The notes under the pieces are model-generated. The model saw nothing but the letters and a program-made list of their open reading frames with translations. It did not search any database and was not told the origin of the DNA. The position numbers and the translations under genes are program-made. Of a DNA stretch of 64,000 nt, positions 32,151 to 41,436 are shown one piece after another. The stretch covers positions 248,001 to 312,000 of the forward strand of contig JALIZF010001771.1 of the NCBI GenBank assembly GCA_029948255.1. Reading direction: 5' to 3'. The stretch is from Telmatactis stephensoni (Eukaryota; Cnidaria; Anthozoa; Actiniaria; Isophelliidae). Within the stretch, counting starts at the first letter, position 1. The number at the start of each line of letters is the position of its first letter.

Positions 32151-33058
32151 ATTGCCAAAAGCCTCGATCGCTTCTCGGTAATTAACTCTTACGCAATTGT
32201 TCTTCTAAATGCTTTCTAAATGCTTTCTACATGCTTATATTTGCAGCAAACAACTGTTGCCAAGGCGCGTACTCAAACAACTTTTTACTGGAAAAGCTAC
32301 AATCACGACAAAGAACCTTAAGGTAATCCTGTAGTTTTGTAGTGCGCATCTCTACTGCGCATAGCATAGTTCGGCCTATTTTGATTTGTTCGATTGCAAA
32401 AGATATATATTTGATATAAAATGATGCAAGCTTTAGACTTATGAAGTTTTTAACAGTAGACACGCTCTAAGAGGTGCTACAGTGGTTACTCGCCTTAGTC
32501 CTCTTCGGTCACAGGCTGTTTATGACGTCTTGTTTCACACTCTAGCGCGTCGTAGCGCGGAAACGAGAACGGGCACCTATTCTTTTATTTTTGCAAATCA
32601 ACGGTAATAAATCTGTACTCTGTCAAAGATTTTGATTGATTCAAAGATATTACAGATTTCTCACAGTTTTCTGCTATTTTTACATATGTTTTTTACTGGA
32701 CAAAACAAAAAAATGCAGGATAATGCTGGTTAATATTGACATAGTAGAATTGTGAAAAAATAATGATTTTAAGACAGACCAGTTTTAAAGTACAAACTCA
32801 AATGTAATTTGAATTCGCTCTATTAACAGAATACTAGACTGCATATGACGTCACGGCAGCCATCTTGGATGAACTTCAGAAACATTTCCTCATTAGTATT
32901 TGTCGCTTCATTGTCTTTTTGATTCCCGAAGGAATGGCTGAAGCCCAGCAATACTAACATCAAAACCAGCATCCATTTCGGTCTTGACTTGACTCTTGTT
33001 ATACTATGAACCGCTACGATAATTTGTGAAATAAGTGTATATGGCATGAATACATCCA

Positions 33059-33230
33059 TGAGAGCTTGTTTTCACAAGCGACGGAAACACAAGCGGAAGC
33101 AACATATACGCAGACTCTGTGTTGTATTTCTCACCTGTAGGTGTGAAAAAGACAATGAGCAGCGTATACTGAGTCTGCGTATGTTGTTTTCGTTTCTGCC
33201 TCCGTCGCTCCTGAAAACCGGTCCTTAATA
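33059..33230. mobile_element. Palindromic MITE, GAGCGACGGAAGC family, copy 2, next to HypX-like gene 1
   Basis: The arms GCTTGTTTTCACAAGCGACG and CGTCGCTCCTGAAAACCGG are complementary, with inner ACGCAGACTC/GAGTCTGCGT. It ends 27 bases before the splice acceptor of the coding exon, so it lies within the presumed 5' UTR intron, around the branch point. Confidence 0.8.
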
Positions 33231-33265
33231 ATCACGTTATGTACTTTGTGATTTCAGAATTAATT

Positions 33266-35038
33266 ATGGCAAGTCTCAAGTTCCCGAACCTAATGAGGTC
33301 CTATCGGAAAGTTGCTGGAAACCTTTTATTACCTTCACGACGCATTTTTCCGCAGCTCAGAATTTTGTTTTTTGTCAACAAGAACAACAGCTTAAGTCAA
33401 CGTGTCAGCCAAGAGTTGAGAGAAAGAAATCACGTGATAGATGTCTGTGAAATCAACTGCTCCAATGAAATGATCGAGCTGGCCAATCAGAAACAACCTG
33501 ACATGATCTTGTGTCCCTTCTTGACCAAACGTGTGCCAAAAGAGGTGTGGTCCAATCCCGAAATTCCCTGTTTGATCGTACATCCGGGAATCGAAGGAGA
33601 TCGTGGCATGAGCTCCATAGATTGGGCGCTAAAAGAACAAGCAGAAAGCTGGGGAGTGACTGTTATGCAAGCTATTGAAGAAATGGATGCCGGGGATATC
33701 TGGAGTACTATGGACTTTCCAATCAATCGTCCCAATATCAACACTCTTACCAAATCTAGCTTATACAGTAATGAGGTGACTACTGCCGCTGCCCACAACT
33801 GTTTGCAGGCCATCGAAAACTTTATAAACAACGTCCACCCCAGACCCCTTGACTACTCCAAACCTCACGTCCGAGGCTGTTTGAAATCCAACATGACCAA
33901 AGAAGATCGAAGAGTAGACTGGGAACAATCCATGGAGGACGTTGCGCGGGTAATACGCATGTCAGATTCTGCTCCAGGCGCCGTCGCCCAGTTTAGACAA
34001 AAGGGAAGTGAGTACGAGTGGTCAGATGAAATGAGAGTGTTTGGTGCTCATCTGGAAGAAGGCGTTCTCCGAGATATGAAAGGCTTTCCAGGAGATATCC
34101 TTGGGCAACGGAATAATGCCGTCCTTGTTAAATGTGGAGAAGGGGCTGTTTGGATTTCTCATATAAAGAAAAAGAAGCTGAAGCTGCCAGCCACATTCTG
34201 GTTAAAAAATACCACGACTCCCTTTCTACAACAAGTACAAATAGAGGTTCCTCACCAATCGTGTCCTGAGACATTCCAGGAGATTTGGACGTCCGTATCC
34301 CCGGAAGGTGTTTGTACAGTGAATTTTGAGTTCTACAATGGTGCAATGAGCACAAGTCAGTGTCATCGTCTGGAAGGTGTTCTCGAGATGTTAGAGAATG
34401 ACCAGCGTATTAAAGTCATCGTCTTGAAAGGTGGATACAACTTCTTCAGTAATGGGATTCATTTAAATATCATAGAGAGCGCCAAGGATCCAGCCCAAGA
34501 ATCCTGGGCAAATATCAATGCCATCAACGATGTTATCAAGCGTGTGTTTATGAGTAAGAAAGTAACAGTGTCCGCGCTTCAAGGAAATGCAGGAGCTGGT
34601 GGAGCTATGATGGCCTTGACAAGTGATATTGCTGTATCGCGTGAAGGAGTTGTTCTAAATCCACGCTACAATGCCATGCATCTTCACGGCTCAGAGTACC
34701 ATTCGTACTTCCTACCAACACGCGTGGGAAAAGAGAAGGCACGTGAGCTCTTGTACTCCTCTCTTCCACTGCTGTCCAGCGAGGCTGTCCGAATTGGTTT
34801 ATTGGATGATTCGGTAGGCAAGACACATGAAGAGTTTAACAATTTCCTTGATGATTTCACCAAAGAACTCACTCGTCCTTCAATAATAAAGGAATACCAA
34901 AACAAGAAGAAAATCTTCCAGAATGATGATTGGTTTAGAAACCTGGAGGAGCACAAACGAAGTGAGCTCTTCATAATGGCCAGGAATTTTCACAGTCCTG
35001 AATACCATCAGTCGAGAAAAGCTTTTGTTTATCATTGA
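33266..35038 (+). CDS. HypX/HoxX-like protein (formyltransferase + enoyl-CoA hydratase fold), copy 1
   Basis: 590 residues from ATG at 33266, with A at -3 and G at +4. An in-frame ATG at 33239 precedes a likely splice acceptor ending at 33257 and is probably intronic. Residues 1-31 are basic with no Asp or Glu, like a mitochondrial presequence. Residues about 32-190 form a formyltransferase N-domain with IVHPGIEGDRG (His106) and EMDAGDIW (Asp141, Asp144). About 200-310 is the formyltransferase C-domain. About 355-560 is an enoyl-CoA hydratase/crotonase domain with SNGIHLN, SWANINAI, GNAGAGG and GSEYHSY, a set specific to HypX. Bacterial HypX uses N10-formyl-tetrahydrofolate and CoA to make formyl-CoA and then CO for [NiFe]-hydrogenase; its length without leader is comparable. 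Animals have no such hydrogenase, so the role here is unknown. The coding region is intronless, unlike neighbouring CEP290. Confidence 0.9.
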   Translation: MASLKFPNLMRSYRKVAGNLLLPSRRIFPQLRILFFVNKNNSLSQRVSQELRERNHVIDVCEINCSNEMIELANQKQPDMILCPFLTKRVPKEVWSNPEIPCLIVHPGIEGDRGMSSIDWALKEQAESWGVTVMQAIEEMDAGDIWSTMDFPINRPNINTLTKSSLYSNEVTTAAAHNCLQAIENFINNVHPRPLDYSKPHVRGCLKSNMTKEDRRVDWEQSMEDVARVIRMSDSAPGAVAQFRQKGSEYEWSDEMRVFGAHLEEGVLRDMKGFPGDILGQRNNAVLVKCGEGAVWISHIKKKKLKLPATFWLKNTTTPFLQQVQIEVPHQSCPETFQEIWTSVSPEGVCTVNFEFYNGAMSTSQCHRLEGVLEMLENDQRIKVIVLKGGYNFFSNGIHLNIIESAKDPAQESWANINAINDVIKRVFMSKKVTVSALQGNAGAGGAMMALTSDIAVSREGVVLNPRYNAMHLHGSEYHSYFLPTRVGKEKARELLYSSLPLLSSEAVRIGLLDDSVGKTHEEFNNFLDDFTKELTRPSIIKEYQNKKKIFQNDDWFRNLEEHKRSELFIMARNFHSPEYHQSRKAFVYH

Positions 35039-35214
35039 ACCGTAACTTTGTTCTTTTTCTCTCGCACGCAAATGTATATATTCATTCAAATTATATTTAT
35101 CTTTAACATTTCTAAGTACTATATACAGTAGACTTTTAACAGTTTCGTCTTCCGTGCAATTGAAATCCATCTCTTGGATTCTTTGATAGGAGTATCAAAA
35201 AAAAAAATTTATTC
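35039..35214 (+). other. 3' flank of HypX-like gene 1
   Basis: Likely 3' UTR, conserved in copy 2 (40176-40347). The first AATAAA downstream is at 35494-35499, beyond a MITE. Confidence 0.4.
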
Positions 35215-35365
35215 TAGAGTGCTTACAACCTGGATATATCCGTGAAAAACTTTGTAAGAAATTGCACTAATTTGCACTAGTTAAACAATAGAAAACAAAG
35301 GATTTCGCGCTATTTAGTACAATATAGTTCGCTAACTTTTTCACGGATATATTGTAAGCACTCTA
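35215..35365. mobile_element. Palindromic MITE, TAGARTG family, copy 3
   Basis: The ends TAGAGTGCTTACAACCTGGA and ATATTGTAAGCACTCTA, with inner ATATCCGTGAAAAA/TTTTTCACGGATAT, are complementary. Copy 2 of the duplication has it at 40348-40538. An end fragment recurs at 42180-42236. Confidence 0.85.
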
Positions 35366-35493
35366 AAAGTAAATTTGTACGTTTTTAGCAATTGGTTGTT
35401 GTTTGTTTATTTTAATTCACTTTCTAATTTGGTGTACATGAACAACGTTTAAAGATATTCTTTTTCAATAGTTGTATACGATTGAGTATTTTT

Positions 35494-35499
35494 AATAAA
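35494..35499 (+). promoter_or_regulatory. Candidate polyadenylation hexamer for HypX-like gene 1
   Basis: AATAAA about 455 bases after the stop, conserved at 40667-40672 behind gene 2. If used, the transcript would contain the MITE at 35215-35365 in its 3' UTR. Confidence 0.35.
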
Positions 35500-35842
35500 A
35501 CACCAGTGATGGAAAATAATTGAAAATCATAGTTTACTGCGCTTGTTGAGTCATCAGCTAACCTGGTCCCAGAGGCTTTCCTTGTTCTTTCTTTTTTTAT
35601 GATTTATTTTACGAGCCGCGCAGGAAAGCCTCTAGGCCCAGGGTAGTCATCAGCCAGCCGAGTAACAATATGCAGTTATTTTGTCCGTCGCAAAATAAAG
35701 CCAGGTCTTCACAGCGCTTGTTCAGTCCGCCGAGTATGTAAACGCTCAAACGAGGGTCTTGTTTATTATATTACGAGCAATTGCTTTTAAATACCTTGCA
35801 TGCAGAAAACAAACAAAAAATTAAAACTAAATAAGAGTATAT

Positions 35843-36046
35843 TACCACCGTGTGCATAATTACGCGTCCAGCCAGTCTAAAGTCTCGATTGGGATTTGGT
35901 CAATAGGCTACCGGAAAGCCAGCAAAGTGTACAGACATTGTATAGAAAACTCCGCCTCTGCCTGCATGGATTTCCGGTAGCCTATTGACCAAAATCCCAA
36001 TCGAGACTTTAGTCTGGCTGGACGCGTAATTATGCACATGGTGGTA
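35843..36046. mobile_element. TA-bounded palindromic MITE, TACCACC family, copy 1
   Basis: The arms TACCACCGTGTGCATAATTA and TAATTATGCACATGGTGGTA stay complementary for about 90 bases (ACGCGTCCAGCCAG, AGTCTCGATTGGGATTTGGT, AATAGGCTACCGGAAA). A half copy lies at 36301-36418 and a full copy in the second duplicate at 41009-41208. Confidence 0.9.
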
Positions 36047-36275
36047 AACTGAAACGTCCAAACTAATGCGAATAAATTTGAAAACGTTATTTTTGTGACA
36101 GTGAATATCTCGTTCACAAAAAACTTGTTTTTCTTTTGTCTAAGATGCATAAATCGATAGAAAGACGCGCCTTCAAATTTATCTGGACTAGTGTGAACGC
36201 AGGGGCGGATTTAAGGGAGGAGAATAGCGTTTGTATTTATCTCTAAAAACAGATCAATTTCCAAAATTGAGATCA

Positions 36276-36616
36276 AAATTAAAACTAAATAAGAGTATAT
36301 TACCACCGTGTGCATAATTACGCGTCCAGCCAGTCTAAAGTCTCGATTGGGATTTGGTCAATAGGCTACCGGAAAGCCAGCAAAGTGTACAGACATTGTA
36401 TAGAAAACTCCGCCTCTGTCAGCCTATTTCTTTTGTCTAAAATACGAAAATGTTGTTTCAGTGTGGAAAAGAAAAATGATAAAAAAAATGTCAAATGTAT
36501 ATTCGGAGTGGAGGGTTTTCTGATACGTGGTGTAAGTGTTACGCACTATTGCTCATTAGTATGTGCTAATTGCTAATTAGTATGTGGCACTATTAGTGCC
36601 AAAGCCCGTAAATCGG
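36276..36616. other. Junction between the two segmental copies
   Basis: 340 bases that contain a one-armed copy of the TACCACC palindrome (36301-36418) and unique sequence. The repeated palindrome at the junction is a plausible substrate for the unequal exchange that made the duplication. Confidence 0.6.
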
Positions 36617-36766
36617 AAATTTAGTGAATTCTTGGCTGTAGAAGCACTTGAACATATGTGTAGAAGCTACCCGATAAGGGCTCTATTAAGCATTTTTAGG
36701 AATTCATACTTCAACTCCAAGAGCCAGTGTTGATTACATAGCGAAAAATCGTTAAGCCAAACTACA
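36617..36766 (+). promoter_or_regulatory. Inferred noncoding first exon and splice donor of HypX-like gene 2
   Basis: TACAG|GTAAGA at 36762-36772 matches the donor in copy 1. The acceptor TTTGTGATTTCAG ends at 38394. The implied intron is about 1.6 kb, shorter than in copy 1. Confidence 0.45.
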
Positions 36767-37500
36767 GGTAAGAGTTTTTACAAAACTATTTTTTATCTTG
36801 ATGGTACCATGAGTATTCACTATGATTACAAACGAGGTCAAGTCCTCTAAAACGTACTCAACTTGCCAAGAATTTACATTTCTCGAGGCCAAAAGCCGTT
36901 ACGTAATATTTGCTGGCCAGAAATTCAATGTTTTACAAAGCTTTGGACTTCTTTTTACTTCCCAACACTTTTTCAAAGCGAAAAAAAGGCGATATTCTTT
37001 AAATCAGCTGTCAGCTAAAAATGCAACTTTGCAGGTTAGGTGAATCAGTACAAAATTGTAAACAAAATACACCGATCCCGCATCCATTATTCCACTACCT
37101 CCGTAGTTAATTACCGGTTGCTACATTGGACAAGCTAACATGTTTTTTGATGTACAACTTGATACAGACACCCGATTGCTGAAATTTGTAAAGGTCTGTC
37201 TGAGATTGAGTGCATTCTAAAGGAACGTCAAGAAAACGTGTGACAATTTCTAAAACATCTTCGAATTCGAGTTTTGTTGGTCAGATATTTTATATTTCAT
37301 TGTGAAAAACATACATTGTTGCAATTCAAGCAAAGCCGGGATTGGTGTATTCAATAAGTTACGTTGAACTTGCTCTTCTCGAACAGAACATCAAAAGCTT
37401 TAATGTACATCATCAAAAGCTTTAATGTACTTTATTAAATGATTGAGTCGGTTTCCTTGTTATTTGTAGGGCTTTATATCCCTTGGGCCATGTACACTGT

Positions 37501-37796
37501 ATACTCATCTATTTTAAAAAAGGTTGTCGTATGGGAGCTCTCAGGCCCACGCGACTAGACCGAAAAGGAGTATGCATGGGTAGTAGCAAAACTTTACTTT
37601 CTTTTCCGCTTTGGTATTGACTTTAGCATCAATAAGTGAAGTTCCTTTAGTGTATAAGGTCAGAGCAAGCTTATTAAATTGAGTAATCATGTGGGATTTT
37701 TGTGGTTTTATAATTCTTCCCATATTCCCTTTCGGATGAGTCGCGTATATGCTTGATACCGACAACGTTTATTGAAAGCTATTGAAATAGGTGTAT
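37501..37796. mobile_element. MITE of the ATACAYCTATTT family, copy 2
   Basis: Segmental duplicate of 31861-32150, with small indels. Confidence 0.75.
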
Positions 37797-38198
37797 ATTG
37801 CTAAAAGCCTCGCTTCTCGGTAATTAACTCTTACGCAATTGTTCTTCTAAGTGCTTTCTACATGCTTATATTTGCAGCAAACAACGGTTGCCCATGCGCG
37901 TACTCAAACAACTTTTTGAAAATATATTTCAATTCGAATTTGAATTCGCTCTATTAACAGAATACTAGGTCATACTAGATTGCATATGACGTCACGGCAG
38001 CCATCTTGGATGAACTTCAGAAACATTTCCTCATTAGTATTTGTCGCTTCATTGTCTTTTGATTCCCGAAGGAATGGCTGAAGCCCAGCAATACTAACAT
38101 CAAAACCAGCATCCATTTCGGTCTTGACTTGACACTTGTTACTTTGAACCGCTACGATAATTTGTGAAATAAGTGTATATGGCGTGAATACATCCATG

Positions 38199-38365
38199 AG
38201 AGCTTGTTTTCACAAGCGACGGAGGCACAAGCGGAAGCAGCATACGTAGACTCTGTGTTGTATTTCTCACCTGTAGGTGTGTAAAAAGACAATGAACAGT
38301 GCATACTGAGTCTGCGTATGTTGTTTTCGTTTCTGCCTCCGTCGCTCCTGAAAACCGGTCCTTAA
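38199..38365. mobile_element. Palindromic MITE, GAGCGACGGAAGC family, copy 3, next to HypX-like gene 2
   Basis: Counterpart of 33059-33230, ending 29 bases before the acceptor AG at 38393-38394. Confidence 0.8.
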
Positions 38366-38402
38366 TAATCACGTAATGTACTTTGTGATTTCAGAGTTAA
38401 TT

Positions 38403-40175
38403 ATGGCAAGTCTCAAGTTCCCGAACCTAATGAGGTCCTATCGGAAAGTTGCTGGAAACCTTTTATTACCTTCACGACGCATTTTTCCGCAGCTCAGAAT
38501 TTTGTTTTTTGTCAACAAGAACAACAGCTTAAGCCAACGTGTCAGCCAAGAGTTGAGAGAAAGAAATCACGTGATAGATGTCTGTGAAATCAACTGCTCC
38601 AATGAAATGATCGAGCTGGCCAATCAGAAACAACCTGACATGATCTTGTGTCCCTTCTTGACCAAACGTGTGCCAAAAGAGGTGTGGTCCAATCCCGAAA
38701 TTCCCTGTTTGATCGTACATCCGGGAATCGAAGGAGATCGTGGCATGAGCTCCATAGATTGGGCGCTAAAAGAACAAGCAGAAAGCTGGGGAGTAACTGT
38801 TATGCAAGCTATTGAAGAAATGGATGCCGGGGATATCTGGAGTACTATGGACTTTCCAATCAATCGTCCCAATATCAACACTCTTACCAAATCTAGCTTA
38901 TACAGTAATGAGGTGACTACTGCCGCTGCCCACAACTGTTTGCAGGCCATCGAAAACTTTATAAACAACGTCCACCCCAGACCTCTTGACTACTCCAAAC
39001 CTCACGTCCGAGGCTGCTTAAAATCCAACATGACCAAAGAAGATCGAAGAGTAGACTGGGAACAATCCATGGAGGACGTTGCGCGTGTAATACGCATGTC
39101 AGATTCTGCTCCAGGCGCCGTCGCCCAGTTTAGACAAAAGGGAAGTGAGCACGAGTGGTCAGATGAAATGAGAGTGTTTGGTGCTCATCTGGAAGAAGGC
39201 GTTCTCCGAGATATGAAAGGTTTTCCAGGAGAAATCCTTGGGCAACGGAATAATGCCGTCCTTGTTAAATGTGGAGAAGGGGCTGTTTGGATTTCTCATA
39301 TAAAGAAAAAGAAGCTGAAGCTGCCAGCCACATTCTGGTTAAAAAATACCACGACTCCCTTTCTACAACAAGTACAAATAGAGATTCCTCACCGATCGTG
39401 CCCTGAGACATTCCAGGAGATTTGGACGTCCGTATCCCCGGAAGGTGTTTGTACAGTGAATTTTGAGTTCTACAATGGTGCAATGAGCACAAGTCAGTGT
39501 CATCGTCTGGAAGGTGTTCTCGAGATGTTAGAGAATGACCAGCGTATTAAAGTCATCGTCTTGAAAGGTGGATACAACTTCTTCAGTAATGGGATTCATT
39601 TAAATATCATAGAGAGCGCCAAGGATCCAGCCCAAGAATCCTGGGCAAATATCAATGCCATCAACGATGTTATCAAGCGTGTGTTTATGAGTAAGAAAGT
39701 AACAGTGTCCGCGCTTCAAGGAAATGCAGGAGCTGGTGGAGCTATGATGGCCTTGACAAGTGATATTGCTGTATCGCGTGAAGGAGTTGTTCTAAACCCA
39801 CGCTACAATGCCATGCATCTTCACGGCTCAGAGTACCATTCGTACTTCCTACCAACACGCGTGGGAAAAGAGAAGGCACGTGAGCTCTTGTACTCCTCTC
39901 TTCCACTGCTGTCCAGCGAGGCTGTCCGAATTGGTTTATTGGATGATTCGGTAGGCAAGACACATGAAGAGTTTAACAATTTCCTTGATGATTTCACCAA
40001 AGAACTCACTCGTCCTTCGATAATAAAGGAATACCAAAACAAGAAGAAAATCTTCCAGAATGATGATTGGTTTAGAAACCTGGAGGAGCACAAACGAAGT
40101 GAGCTCTTCATAATGGCCAGGAATTTTCACAGTCCTGAATACCATCAGTCGAGAAAAGCTTTTGTTTATCATTGA
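38403..40175 (+). CDS. HypX/HoxX-like protein (formyltransferase + enoyl-CoA hydratase fold), copy 2
   Basis: 590 residues from ATG 38403, with the same start logic as copy 1: the in-frame ATG at 38376 lies before the acceptor ending at 38394. The protein differs from copy 1 at only four positions: Y250H, D277E, V328I and Q331R (590-residue numbering). All four lie in the formyltransferase C-domain and linker. Both catalytic domains, the basic N-terminus and every HypX signature (HPGIEGDRG, NGIHLN, GNAGAGG, GSEYHSY) are identical. There are few silent changes, so the copies are recent duplicates, homogenised by gene conversion, or uncollapsed alleles placed in tandem by the assembly. No frameshift or stop is present, and both genes look functional. 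Confidence 0.9.
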   Translation: MASLKFPNLMRSYRKVAGNLLLPSRRIFPQLRILFFVNKNNSLSQRVSQELRERNHVIDVCEINCSNEMIELANQKQPDMILCPFLTKRVPKEVWSNPEIPCLIVHPGIEGDRGMSSIDWALKEQAESWGVTVMQAIEEMDAGDIWSTMDFPINRPNINTLTKSSLYSNEVTTAAAHNCLQAIENFINNVHPRPLDYSKPHVRGCLKSNMTKEDRRVDWEQSMEDVARVIRMSDSAPGAVAQFRQKGSEHEWSDEMRVFGAHLEEGVLRDMKGFPGEILGQRNNAVLVKCGEGAVWISHIKKKKLKLPATFWLKNTTTPFLQQVQIEIPHRSCPETFQEIWTSVSPEGVCTVNFEFYNGAMSTSQCHRLEGVLEMLENDQRIKVIVLKGGYNFFSNGIHLNIIESAKDPAQESWANINAINDVIKRVFMSKKVTVSALQGNAGAGGAMMALTSDIAVSREGVVLNPRYNAMHLHGSEYHSYFLPTRVGKEKARELLYSSLPLLSSEAVRIGLLDDSVGKTHEEFNNFLDDFTKELTRPSIIKEYQNKKKIFQNDDWFRNLEEHKRSELFIMARNFHSPEYHQSRKAFVYH

Positions 40176-40347
40176 ACCGTAACTTTGTTCTTTTTCTCTC
40201 GCACGCAAATGTATGTATTCATTCAAGTTATATTTATCTTTAACATTTCTAAGTACTATATACAGTAGACTTTTAACAGTTTCGTCTTCCGTGCAATTGA
40301 AATCCATCTCTTGGATTCTTTGATAGGAGTATAAAAAAATATTATTC

Positions 40348-40538
40348 TAGAGTGCTTACAAACTGGATATATCCGTGAAAAACTTTGTAAGAAATTGCAC
40401 TAATTTGCACTAGTTAAACAATAGAAAACAAAGGATTTCGCGCTATTTAGTACAATTTAGTTCGCTAACTTTTTCATGTAAGAAAGACCCCATGTAATCG
40501 GTCCTGAACTTTTCGTTCGGGTTAGTGTAAGCGCTCTA
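40348..40538. mobile_element. Palindromic MITE, TAGARTG family, copy 4, rearranged right arm
   Basis: The left arm equals 35215-35325. After CTAACTTTTTCA the right arm is replaced by about 45 bases (AAGAAAGACCCCATGTAATC onward) before the terminal GCTCTA. The hairpin is therefore broken relative to copy 1. Confidence 0.75.
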
Positions 40539-40666
40539 AAAGTAAATTTGTACGTTTTTAGCAATTGGTTGTTGTTTGTTTATTTTAATTCACTTTCTAA
40601 TTTGGTGTACATGAACAACGTTTAAAGATATTCTTTTTCAATAGTTGTATACGATTGAGTATTTTT

Positions 40667-40672
40667 AATAAA
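40667..40672 (+). promoter_or_regulatory. Candidate polyadenylation hexamer for HypX-like gene 2
   Basis: AATAAA in the position matching 35494-35499. Confidence 0.35.
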
Positions 40673-41008
40673 ACACCAGTGATGGAAAATAATTGAAAAT
40701 CATAGTTTACTGCGCTTGTTGATTCATCAGCTAACCTGGTCCCAGAGGCTTTCCTTGTTCTTTCTTTTTTTATGATTTATTTTACGAGCCGCGCAGGAAA
40801 GCCCCAGGGTAGTCATCAGCCAGCCGAGTAACAATATGCAGTTATTTTGTCCGTCGCAAAATAAAGCCAGGTCTTCACAGCGCTTGTTCAGTCCGCCGAG
40901 TATGTAAACGCTCAAACGAGGGTCTTGTTTATTATATTACGAGCAATTGCTTTTAAATACCTTGCATGCAGAAAACAAACAAAAAATTAAAACTAAATAA
41001 GAGTATAT

Positions 41009-41208
41009 TACCACCGTGTGCATAATTACGCGTCCAGCCAGTCTAAAGTCTCGATTGGGATTTGGTCAATAGGCTACCGGAAAGCCAGCAAAGTGTACAG
41101 ACATTGTATAGAAAACTCCGCCTCTGCCTGGATTTCCGGTAGCCTATTGACCAAAATCCCAATCGAGACTTTAGTCTGGCTGGACGCGTAATTATGCACA
41201 TGGTGGTA
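41009..41208. mobile_element. TA-bounded palindromic MITE, TACCACC family, copy 2
   Basis: Counterpart of 35843-36046, four bases shorter in the loop (TGCA missing). Confidence 0.9.
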
Positions 41209-41436
41209 AACTGAAACGTCCAAACTAATGCGAATAAATTTGAAAACGTTATTTTTGTGACAGTGAATATCTCGTTCACACCAAACTTGTTTTTCTTTTG
41301 TCTAAGATGCATAAATCGATAGAAAGACGCGCCTTCAAATTTATCTGGACTAGTGTGAACGCAGGGGCGGATTTAAGGGAGGAGAATAGCGTTTGTATTT
41401 ATCTCTAAAAACAGATCAATTTCCAAAATTGAGAGA

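Larger units (their letters stand above)
30828..36275. repeat. Segmental duplication, copy 1 (about 5.4 kb, contains HypX-like gene 1)
   Basis: The sequence from GAATTTAGTGAGTTCTTGGC onward matches 36617-41436 in order over its whole length, including 5' leader, splice donor, intron, coding region, 3' flank and embedded palindromes. Copy 1 holds extra intronic sequence (most of 32280-32820, and parts of 31400-31560) that copy 2 lacks. Coding identity is far above 98 percent by eye, while introns differ mainly by indels. The end is set at the shared CCAAAATTGAGA run. Confidence 0.93.
36617..41436. repeat. Segmental duplication, copy 2 (about 4.8 kb, contains HypX-like gene 2)
   Basis: Colinear with 30828-36275. 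It lacks roughly 650 bases upstream of the gene. It differs at 40470-40530, where the TAGARTG MITE's right arm is rewritten. It ends at the same AATTGAGA run, after which GAATTGGGGCC is unique. Confidence 0.93.

Noticed and set aside
33392..35170. Minus-strand frames of up to 114 residues opposite the HypX-like gene, repeated opposite copy 2
   Set aside because: They mirror the conserved coding strand and have no motif or splice context of their own.
33239..40175. Bacterial contamination as the source of the HypX-like genes
   Set aside because: The genes are flanked by the same MITE families as the rest of the window, have eukaryotic splice signals upstream, and share AT-rich flanks continuous with the GPCR cluster.
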